From CAZLYF01 sp964586835 (GTDB taxonomy: Bacteria; Bacillota; Clostridia; Christensenellales; Aristaeellaceae): a stretch of 20,191 nucleotides of DNA. The position numbers were made by a program, and so were the translations under genes. This document shows positions 14,395 through 20,191 of this stretch, piece by piece. Every line of letters starts with the position of its first letter. The stretch's first letter is position 1. The stretch lies in assembly GCA_964586835.1 (NCBI GenBank), contig CAZPIC010000034.1, forward strand, positions 1 to 20,191. Direction: 5' to 3'. Under the pieces are notes generated by a model. That model did not search any database. It was not told the DNA's origin and worked only from the letters and a program-made list of their open reading frames with translations.

Positions 14395-15324
14395 TCAGTA
14401 CCAGGTCTGGCAGAAAACGTTGACATACCAGTTGTTCTGGTGCAGCGTGTACTGGAACACCTCAGGCTCTGTCTGCTCCTCATTAGGCAGCATAGACATA
14501 TTTTTCTGAGGGTCTTCACTGAACGCGTCATAAAGGTAACAGTAGCGCTTGACACGACTGGATACGTTACCTTCCACCGTGTGGATGATGTACCTCCCGT
14601 CCCCCAACCGGATCGCATCCGTCACCAAGCCCACATGGATGGTCGCATAGCCTCCCCGTTTTCCATAGATGACGAGGTAACCGGGTTGGGGTACCCGGCC
14701 AATGCGGTCCATGTTGGTGTACCCCCGAAGCAGCTTGAGCACATCGGCCTCGCGGACTGCGTGTGGGTGCCCATCCGTTTGAAGCATGCTCTTGCGCCAG
14801 TAATCCATCGGGATACCGGCCTTATCCAGCGAGTAGCCAATAAAGGCGCCGCACCAGCCAAATTCGCATTTCCTGCCGCAATACCATTTCGTGTACTTGT
14901 TCGACCGTGAAATTGACTTCCCAAGGGAGTTTTCCCACTCGGAAAGCGCGATGTCGATCCCGCTCGTGACGAGCTCCGGAACCGAGTTTTCGCTGACTTC
15001 CACAGCCCACACAGCCTCATTGTCCGTGAGCTGCCTGAAGGACGTCTCGCCAGGCGCATACGCGACAAGCATTCCGTCCGCTCCGATATTGGCGATCTCC
15101 GGATCATCGCTTGCCCAGAGTCCTTCGGCTGTATCCGGCACAGGCACGCTGCGGCCCAGCGCGACCACCAGGTCCGCGGCAAGGGAGCAGGCTGGCAGCG
15201 TAAAAAAGGAAAGTGTCAGAAGCAGAAGCCCCATGGCCAACGCAGAGCGCGCCCTAACCCGTCCTGCGGAACGTCCCTCCGGCTTTGTCCCGCTGTTTAA
15301 CCCTGCGATCTTCCTTAAGCTCAT
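14395..15324 (-). CDS. Secreted Ig-like/CHAP-domain cysteine hydrolase
   Basis: This 309-aa exported protein is a probable peptidoglycan amidase or endopeptidase. A long basic n-region precedes a hydrophobic segment (30-44) ending TLPACSLAAD. Cleavage after SLA is likely; the LPAC sequence is a poor lipobox because of the proline, so a lipoprotein is possible but not favoured. Residues 52-112 look like a BIG2-type Ig domain (LWASDDPEIANIGADGMLVAYAPGETSF). The CHAP domain follows, with catalytic C158 in CEFGWCGAF, H230 in ATIHVGLV and the acidic position E251 in TVEGN. AAAGGAGAG lies 9-11 nt before ATG 15324. An in-frame ATG at 15234 has no ribosome site and would shorten the n-region. The first 71 bp overlap the upstream flippase-like gene in another frame, indicating co-transcription. 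It is convergent with the zincin gene. Confidence 0.87.
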   Translation of the reverse strand: MSLRKIAGLNSGTKPEGRSAGRVRARSALAMGLLLLTLSFFTLPACSLAADLVVALGRSVPVPDTAEGLWASDDPEIANIGADGMLVAYAPGETSFRQLTDNEAVWAVEVSENSVPELVTSGIDIALSEWENSLGKSISRSNKYTKWYCGRKCEFGWCGAFIGYSLDKAGIPMDYWRKSMLQTDGHPHAVREADVLKLLRGYTNMDRIGRVPQPGYLVIYGKRGGYATIHVGLVTDAIRLGDGRYIIHTVEGNVSSRVKRYCYLYDAFSEDPQKNMSMLPNEEQTEPEVFQYTLHQNNWYVNVFCQTWY

Positions 15325-16396
15325 CCCCTTGATCTCTCCTTTCAGGAACCGCCTCCTTTGCCTCGCCTGTACGTTTTACACTTCCAGCCCCATCAATCAT
15401 CAGGGCGACGAAGCCCAGGATGATGGATAGGTAAAACGTTACAAAGCGCCAGACAAAGAGGGCTGCAAAAATAGTGCCGTGATCGAAATACCCCGAAAAA
15501 AACAGGTAGAATCCGCCCTCCTGAGCCCCGCTCGCGCCTGGCAGAGGCGTAAAGGAAGCAGCGATGTACAGCATCAGCTGAAGCGTTAACAGGTCGGCAT
15601 AGGGCGCTGTCCTCAGGCCAAAGCTGCGATAAATGAAGTAGACCGCGCTCATCAGGGCGGTTACCTGGGTAAGTGCCATGAGAAAAAGCACGATGAACTG
15701 TCCAGGGTGTCTGGTCACAAACTCGACGCTGTCATGAAAGTCCATCAGGGCGGCATCCCAGCGCGAGGACGTTTGTGCCTTATCCTTGATCAGCCTGAGC
15801 TTGAAGGCAAGGTTGACCAAAAAAATAATCATCGCTCTGACCAGGTTTCGGCTGATGGCCAGCAGTATCACAGCGACGACCGCGATGCTGTTGAAAAAAA
15901 AACCTACGCGAACCAGCCAGACCGCTTGGTTGGTGCTGGCCGCTACAAGGCCAGGCTTCATCAGCCAGGCCACACCTCCCAACAATAGAAGCGCACATTG
16001 CCAGCAGAAGAACTTCACCGCCAGCGCGGAGGAGGCAAAGCCAGGCGGGATCCCCCGCCGTTTAAACTGGAAAACCTGCATGGGCTGCCCGCCGGTGGCG
16101 GCGGGGGTAATCGAGGAGTAGTACATGCCGATGAGGCCGATGAGCAGGCAGGAAGACAAGCTGGAGCGTATTTTCTGAAACACAAGGAACACGTGTAGCG
16201 TAGTACCTTCAATAGCAGCATGGACCAAAAAGCACGCCATGCCACCCAGAAGCCACCAGAAGTCCACGGAGCGCAGCGCCTGGCCTATCTGTCTGATATC
16301 CCCGGAACGGAGAGCAAAAAAGACAACAGCGCCGAACGTTCCGAAAATAAACATACTGTTCAGGATCGTTCTGCGCGCCTGTTTGCCGATCTTCAT
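15254..16396 (-). CDS. Flippase-like membrane protein, LPG synthase TM-domain family
   Basis: This 380-aa integral membrane protein has about eight hydrophobic segments and fits the lysylphosphatidylglycerol-synthase TM/UPF0104 family (the flippase half of MprF and its stand-alone relatives). Signature stretches are YYSSITPAATGGQPMQVFQF, with KRRGIP after it, and FTPLPGASGAQEGGFYLFF. No aminoacyl-transferase domain is fused, so lipid aminoacylation cannot be claimed; lipid or lipid-linked glycan translocation is the usual inference. The ATG at 16396 is chosen because an extended in-frame GTG at 16459 lies upstream of the predicted transcription start. The ribosome site is weak (GAGGATGACGGCGGA region). 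The long charged C-terminal tail after the last membrane segment is encoded largely where the CHAP gene overlaps. Confidence 0.87.
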   Translation of the reverse strand: MKIGKQARRTILNSMFIFGTFGAVVFFALRSGDIRQIGQALRSVDFWWLLGGMACFLVHAAIEGTTLHVFLVFQKIRSSLSSCLLIGLIGMYYSSITPAATGGQPMQVFQFKRRGIPPGFASSALAVKFFCWQCALLLLGGVAWLMKPGLVAASTNQAVWLVRVGFFFNSIAVVAVILLAISRNLVRAMIIFLVNLAFKLRLIKDKAQTSSRWDAALMDFHDSVEFVTRHPGQFIVLFLMALTQVTALMSAVYFIYRSFGLRTAPYADLLTLQLMLYIAASFTPLPGASGAQEGGFYLFFSGYFDHGTIFAALFVWRFVTFYLSIILGFVALMIDGAGSVKRTGEAKEAVPERRDQGDELKEDRRVKQRDKAGGTFRRTG

Positions 16397-16449
16397 TCCG
16401 CCGTCATCCTCAGATACAGGATCTCCCCACAGCCTGACAACATGCGCGG

Positions 16450-16478
16450 AGTATATCACAGGGGATGTGGCTTGTCAC
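16450..16478 (-). promoter_or_regulatory. Promoter of the flippase-CHAP operon
   Basis: On the minus strand GTGACA (16473-16478) and TATACT (16450-16455) are 17 bp apart, with a TG extension upstream of the -10. The start near 16443 gives a leader of about 47 nt. It lies in the 201-bp gap after galM, in which no clear intrinsic terminator was found. Confidence 0.72.
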
Positions 16479-16597
16479 CGCATGGCACGCCCTCAGCTTG
16501 GTCTTCACACCACAGCGTCGGGAAACTGCCCTTGATTCAAAACGAAATGCCTTTAATCGGCACGGAGTGCGAGCATGCTCCGCTTCTGCAGGGTGCC

Positions 16598-17653
16598 TCA
16601 GGCAGGGGAGGTGCCAAACACGAGCATGGTTGTCGCCCTGTATCGATCACCTGCTTTCAGCACAGCGTTTCCAAACGCTGGATGGTGGATGCTGTCAGGA
16701 TGCTGCTGCGTTTCCAGTGCAAGACCAGAATAAGCTTTATACCGTTTCCCGCCTCGACCGATGCAGCTGAGCCCCTGGCCGGAATAGAACTGCACACCTG
16801 GCTGGTCCGTGTACAGGTCAAGCCGCCTACCGGACGCGGGGTCATACAGCTCGGCACCATGACGCATGCCTTCGCCTGAAAGCACGTAACTCACATCAAA
16901 ACCCGCTGCCTCGCTCAACATGGGGTGCTCTTCGCGTCGATCGATCAAGTCGCCAATCCGCTGCAAACCACGCAGGTCATAGAGGCTGCCCTCCACAGGC
17001 AGGATCTCACCGGTGGGGATCAGCTCGCTATTGACGCGGATCACACCCTCTGCGTCGATCCTGATCTGGTGGTCCAGGATATCCTCTCCGTCACCCAGGT
17101 TAAAATAAGCATGGTTTGTGAGGTTGACCAAAGTGTCGGCATCCGATACGGCGGTATAGTCCATGACAAGGCGATGGTCGTCTCCGAAGGAAAAACTGAC
17201 TTCCGTCCGAAGCTCTCCGGGAAACCCTTCCTCCCCGTCCATTGAGGTGTATGTCATGATGACTTTTCCCACCGCACCGTCGCGTGCTGTTTCATAGGAC
17301 CAGCGCTTCCGATTGAAGCCGTCCATCCCGCCGTGGAGTGTGTTGCGTCCATTGTTCGCTGCCAGGCGAAACTCACGCCCGTTCAATGTAAAGGAAGCGC
17401 CGCCAATGCGGTTGGCCACCCTTCCGACTGTTGCGCCGATATATCCGTTGCCCGGGTAGCCATATTCGGCGCAGGTATCAAAACCCAGGCACAGTTCGCC
17501 CAGCCTGCCCGTCCGGTCCGGCGCCTTCACAGAAACCAGGTGCGCTCCAAAGTTACAGAGGGATACACTGGCGCCTGTCCGGTTGGTCAGGGTGATCAGG
17601 TCTGCCGGAATGCCCTTGTAGTCCTTCCCAAAGCTCTCTATCCGTATCTCCAT
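16598..17653 (-). CDS. galM: Aldose 1-epimerase (mutarotase)
   Basis: GalM interconverts alpha and beta anomers of galactose, glucose and related sugars in the cytosol. The 351-aa protein has the complete active-site set of the family: N81-R82 in GRVANRIGG, H107 in NTLHGG, H181 in LTNHAYFNL, D253 in GFDVSYVL and the catalytic base E314 in LALETQQHPDS. Length is typical and no signal peptide is present. The ATG follows GGAGGGAG, which sits right after the rho stop codon; only 12 bp separate the two genes, so galM is transcribed with rho. That pairing has no obvious metabolic logic. No Leloir-pathway genes are seen in the window. Confidence 0.95.
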   Translation of the reverse strand: MEIRIESFGKDYKGIPADLITLTNRTGASVSLCNFGAHLVSVKAPDRTGRLGELCLGFDTCAEYGYPGNGYIGATVGRVANRIGGASFTLNGREFRLAANNGRNTLHGGMDGFNRKRWSYETARDGAVGKVIMTYTSMDGEEGFPGELRTEVSFSFGDDHRLVMDYTAVSDADTLVNLTNHAYFNLGDGEDILDHQIRIDAEGVIRVNSELIPTGEILPVEGSLYDLRGLQRIGDLIDRREEHPMLSEAAGFDVSYVLSGEGMRHGAELYDPASGRRLDLYTDQPGVQFYSGQGLSCIGRGGKRYKAYSGLALETQQHPDSIHHPAFGNAVLKAGDRYRATTMLVFGTSPA

Positions 17654-17665
17654 GGCGCTCCCTCC

Positions 17666-19663
17666 TCAGTACTGCCTTCCAGGGCCTGAATAGCTGCTGT
17701 TTTTCATCAGAGCCATCCAGTCGTCAAAGCGGGCGACAAAGTCGTCATTGTCTTTCGTCTTGTCCATCATCGACAATATTAGCGACACCCCTTCCTGCTC
17801 CGAGGCGCCAGAGACCATCGCGCGGATCCTCTGCGCGATCCTGATCTCTTCAGATGACAGAAGAAGCTCATCATGGCGGGTACCGCTACGGGCTACGCTC
17901 ACCGCGGGGAAGACACGCATTTCCGACAACTGGCGGTCAAGGGTAAGCTCCATATTTCCCGTTCCCTTGAATTCCTCAAAAATCACATCGTCCATTCGAC
18001 TTCCCGTTTCGATGAGCGCGGTGGCAATCACCGTCAGGCTCCCACCTTCCTTCAGGTTCCTCGCCGCTCCAAAGAAGCGTTTCGGTTTGTTGAGGACACC
18101 TGCCGCCAAGCCTCCAGACATCACGCGCGCCGTGGAAGGGGCGACTGTATTGTAGGCCCTGGACAGCCTGGTCAGGCTGTCCATCAGGATCACCACATCG
18201 CTGCCCCTTTCCACCAGCCTCATCGCCCTTTCGAGAACCAGCTCGCTGACCCGAATATGGTTTTCTGCCGGCTCGTCAAAAGTAGAATAGAGGATGTCCC
18301 CGCCCACTGTTTCCTTCAAGTCCGTGACTTCTTCCGGACGCTCATCTACCAGAAGCATCATTAGGTGGATCCCTGGGTGACCCTTCCTGATCGCCATGGC
18401 GATCTTCTTAAGGATGGTCGTCTTTCCCGCCTTCGGAGCTGCCACAATCATCGCCCTCTGACCATAACCAATGGGCGCAAACAGGTCGATCAGGCGCAAA
18501 ACAGTGTCGTTCTCTTCCTGGGAGGAAAGCCGGATGCGCCGGTTGGGGTGGGTGGGGGTCAACTCGTCAAAGTTCACCCGGTCCCGGATGTCTTCCGCGT
18601 CCTCGCCATTAATCTTTGTAATATAAAGCATGGCGGCATATCTGTCCGATTCACGCTGGGGCCTCGTCTTGCCTTCGACATGGTCGCCGTTACGAAGGTG
18701 GAAGCGCCGAATCTGTGCGTTGGACACGTAAACGTCGTTCTTACCGATCAGATAGTTTCCCGCCCTGAGAAATCCATACCCGTCCGAATGGATTTCAAGG
18801 ACACCCGCTCCATCGCCGCAGTCTCCCGTCGCCAGCAGCTCAGGGATAGCCTGGCTGACGCCTATCGGGTCTTTCAGATAGGGCTGTCCCGGTTCCCGCG
18901 TCTTTCCCAGGGTACCCGCAGCCACAAGCGGCCGCTCGGGGAGGGGTTCAGGGTAGGGCCGTCGCTGGTATGCAGGAGGCCGCAGGGTTGCAGCTGATTC
19001 GCCCTGAGGGTTAAAGGCCTCCTTTGCCGCGGGTGGGAACGGGTAGGCAGGCTCCTGAGATCCTGGTTGCGGATAAAGAAGACTCGTTTGAGCGGTTTTG
19101 GGCACCGGCGCCGGGGCGTACGTCGCAGGCCGGAACGGAGAGGGAGGGATGGATGCTCCTCCCGTCTCCGTTAGCTGGGTCTTCGCCTCAGGCCCAAAGC
19201 GCGTCACAGGCCGCAGCATCGGGCGACGCGGTTGAAGGCCTCCAGGCCCCGTCTGTGAGATTTGCAGCGTATTGATTGTCTGCCCCGCCTGAGTAGCAAA
19301 CTTCCCGCCAGCCTGTTGTGCAAAGGGTTGCGGGTTATGCCAGGCTCTGGCACCCTGCAGCGTGAAGGCAGGTTTGTTCTTGCCGGTCGATGAAGCAGCC
19401 GGGGAAGCCACCGGCCGGGACGAAGCCGGTCGTGCCTCTTCCCCATCATCCGAAATGATCGTTGCCCGACGAACCTGCCTGGGTTCAGTTTCCTCTACCT
19501 TTGAAGCAGAGAGCTTTTCCTCCAGATCTTTTTGCAGCTTCCCCGTAATCTTCTCATATATGGCTGCCTTTGTCACAGCGCTGCCTAGCGTTATCTTATT
19601 TTCTTTGGCGAATTTTTTCAGTTCGACCACCGTCATCAAGGCAAGGTCATCCGGGCTTATCAT
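17666..19663 (-). CDS. rho: Transcription termination factor Rho with long disordered insertion
   Basis: Rho is the hexameric RNA-dependent ATPase that ends transcription at unstructured C-rich RNA. In this 665-aa protein, residues 6-45 are the Rho_N helical domain (LALMTVVELKKFAKENKI). Residues about 60-270 are a low-complexity linker rich in P, Q, A, S and G. The cold-shock-like RNA-binding domain starts at GVLEIHSDGYGFLR (287-300), and the ATPase core has Walker A APKAGKTT (409-416), LLVDERPEEVTD and Walker B VVILMDSLTRLSRAYN (490-505), ending with the full C-terminal motor. Typical Rho is about 420-430 aa, so the insertion accounts for the excess. ATG 19663 follows AAAGGAGG and is preferred to in-frame ATG 19705. 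It is the first large gene after a leader of about 390 nt, with galM 12 bp downstream. Confidence 0.96.
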   Translation of the reverse strand: MISPDDLALMTVVELKKFAKENKITLGSAVTKAAIYEKITGKLQKDLEEKLSASKVEETEPRQVRRATIISDDGEEARPASSRPVASPAASSTGKNKPAFTLQGARAWHNPQPFAQQAGGKFATQAGQTINTLQISQTGPGGLQPRRPMLRPVTRFGPEAKTQLTETGGASIPPSPFRPATYAPAPVPKTAQTSLLYPQPGSQEPAYPFPPAAKEAFNPQGESAATLRPPAYQRRPYPEPLPERPLVAAGTLGKTREPGQPYLKDPIGVSQAIPELLATGDCGDGAGVLEIHSDGYGFLRAGNYLIGKNDVYVSNAQIRRFHLRNGDHVEGKTRPQRESDRYAAMLYITKINGEDAEDIRDRVNFDELTPTHPNRRIRLSSQEENDTVLRLIDLFAPIGYGQRAMIVAAPKAGKTTILKKIAMAIRKGHPGIHLMMLLVDERPEEVTDLKETVGGDILYSTFDEPAENHIRVSELVLERAMRLVERGSDVVILMDSLTRLSRAYNTVAPSTARVMSGGLAAGVLNKPKRFFGAARNLKEGGSLTVIATALIETGSRMDDVIFEEFKGTGNMELTLDRQLSEMRVFPAVSVARSGTRHDELLLSSEEIRIAQRIRAMVSGASEQEGVSLILSMMDKTKDNDDFVARFDDWMALMKNSSYSGPGRQY

Positions 19664-20055
19664 TGTCTCCTCCTTTGATAGGGCTCTGGTTACAGCCGAC
19701 GCCATGCCTTCATAACGCCGCTATGCACACGTGCGCGGGTCGTTCGTCGGTGTTCCTGTTCGCTTTGCTAATGATGTTGTACAGACAGCGCTGGCTGCCT
19801 GTTCTGCAGTTCCCGCAGGCTCATTTGTGTTCCGCATTGCATTCCGTCTGTGAGAGAAGGGGCCCATAGAAAGGATTAAGCGCCATTCATCACCCATGTT
19901 TTCAATGATTCTGCGACATCTTCGCCCGTCAGGCTGGGACGCCCAAGGGCTCCCGCCCGCCAAGGCACAGAACGCCCTGCGCGGTTCTGTAGCCACGCTA
20001 TGACCTCACCCCAACGCATTTCATATGATTGCGTTCTGGTTATCACAGACATGCT
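19664..20055 (-). promoter_or_regulatory. Long 5' leader of the rho transcript
   Basis: From the predicted start near 20055 to the rho ATG is about 390 nt without a recognised gene other than a 58-aa ORF. No known riboswitch or T-box motif was recognised. A stretch corresponding to 19731-19783 is rich in A and C and comparatively poor in G and U on the RNA strand, resembling the loosely defined Rho-utilisation sites. Long leaders with Rho-dependent autoregulation are known for rho genes elsewhere; applying this here is inference. Confidence 0.5.
19876..20052 (-). CDS. Possible 58-aa leader or small protein upstream of rho
   Basis: An ATG at 20052 opens a 58-codon frame, starting MSVITRTQSYEMRWGEVIAW and ending SLKTWVMNGA. 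No homologue is recognised. It has three Trp within its first half (residues 13, 20 and 31) and a fourth at 53, a basic middle (QNRAGRSVPWRAGALGRPS) and a helix-like C-terminal part (TGEDVAESLKTWV). There is no signal peptide or membrane segment. The start codon lies only about 3 nt after the predicted transcription start, and no Shine-Dalgarno sequence can fit, so translation would be leaderless; ATG 20019 is an alternative inside a longer leader. The stop is 212 bp before rho. By position it could be a rho leader peptide comparable in placement to RhoL of enterobacteria, or merely a chance frame. Confidence 0.4.
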   Translation of the reverse strand: MSVITRTQSYEMRWGEVIAWLQNRAGRSVPWRAGALGRPSLTGEDVAESLKTWVMNGA

Positions 20056-20061
20056 GTTTTG

Positions 20062-20090
20062 ATTTTAACTTCATGAAATGCCTTTGTCAA
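20062..20090 (-). promoter_or_regulatory. Strong sigma-A promoter of the rho operon
   Basis: On the minus strand a perfect TTGACA (20085-20090) is 17 bp from TAAAAT (20062-20067), in AT-rich DNA just after the 5S terminator. It is among the best promoter matches in the window and points to rho. Confidence 0.82.
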
Positions 20091-20135
20091 GCGACGAAAT
20101 GAGATTTTCTGCTTCTTTGTGATAAAATCGCCTGT

Positions 20136-20160
20136 AAAAAAAGGCCCCCCTGTGGGGGCC
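20136..20160 (-). terminator. Intrinsic terminator of the rRNA operon
   Basis: GGCCCCC (20143-20149) pairs with GGGGGCC (20154-20160) around a 4-nt loop, and on the minus strand a run of seven T follows (20136-20142). It lies just beyond the 5S rRNA 3' end. Confidence 0.9.
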
Positions 20161-20168
20161 CGCTTTGG

Positions 20169-20191
20169 GATCCGGCGGCGACCTGCTCTCC
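20169..20191 (-). rRNA. rrf: 5S rRNA, 3' end only (cut by the window edge)
   Basis: The minus strand of the last bases reads GGAGAGCAGGTCGCCGCCGG and then ATC, matching the conserved 3' terminal segment of bacterial 5S rRNA (GAGAGTAGG-type loop followed by the GCCGCCGG helix I strand). A terminator follows at once. The rest of the gene, and presumably 23S and 16S, lie to the right of the window. Confidence 0.78.

Noticed and set aside
16397..16459. GTG start at 16459 extending the flippase-like protein by 21 residues
   Set aside because: No ribosome site, and it lies upstream of the predicted transcription start and over the -10 box.
16560..16597. Stem-forming GAGCATGCTC region after galM, possible terminator
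   Set aside because: The stem is short and the following minus-strand sequence has no continuous T run. The evidence is too weak to call a terminator.
19721..19996. 91-aa minus-strand frame in the rho leader with a GAGG before its GTG
   Set aside because: It overlaps the better-looking 58-aa frame, has poor amino acid texture (many Thr, Asn and Arg without structure), and runs nearly to the rho ribosome site. Chance frame more likely, though the GAGG spacing is acceptable.

Overview
The window looks like chromosome of an uncultured Clostridia-type Bacillota with a fairly GC-rich genome (near 60% by eye in most genes). The strongest taxonomic signal is a SCIFF ribosomal peptide gene (six Cys in 47 residues) beside its radical SAM maturase, a pair characteristic of Clostridia. 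Good Shine-Dalgarno sites, TTG/GTG starts, sigma-A-type promoters and a tRNA with encoded CCA fit this.

Layout. 1-1239 is a visibly AT-richer two-gene cassette: an unrecognised 159-aa protein overlapping a nucleotidyltransferase-fold protein, a candidate toxin-antitoxin or defence-like pair. It abuts the 3' side of a tRNA-Leu(CAG) gene (minus). From 1536 come mnmG (+), convergent with an AspB-type aminotransferase (-), then the SCIFF maturase and peptide (-), whose promoter diverges from that of a YqhD/BDH-type alcohol dehydrogenase (+). tadA (-) abuts the dehydrogenase. It diverges from a nitroreductase (+), which is followed by a 1186-aa secreted protein of about ten SdrD-B-like repeats (+). 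12238-13785 holds yebC and a glycerophosphodiesterase (-). Next are a small zincin metallopeptidase (+), a secreted Ig-like/CHAP hydrolase that overlaps a flippase-like membrane protein by 71 bp (-), and galM-rho (-). rho has a leader of about 390 nt that contains an unlisted 58-aa ORF starting almost at the predicted transcription start. The right edge is the 3' end of a 5S rRNA gene (-) with its terminator.

How it fits together. Most genes are housekeeping: tRNA modification (mnmG, tadA), transcription termination (rho), YebC, central metabolism and cell envelope. No intrinsic terminator was seen at any of the four convergent junctions (-4, 0, 9 and 38 bp), while tRNA-Leu and 5S rRNA both have textbook hairpin/T-tract terminators. 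Together with a Rho carrying a disordered insertion of about 210 residues, this suggests that mRNA 3' ends here may depend largely on Rho. The less ordinary items are the nucleotidyltransferase cassette, the rho leader ORF, the hairpin between SCIFF peptide and maturase, and the unanchored repeat protein. All calls come from reading the sequence; no database search was run.
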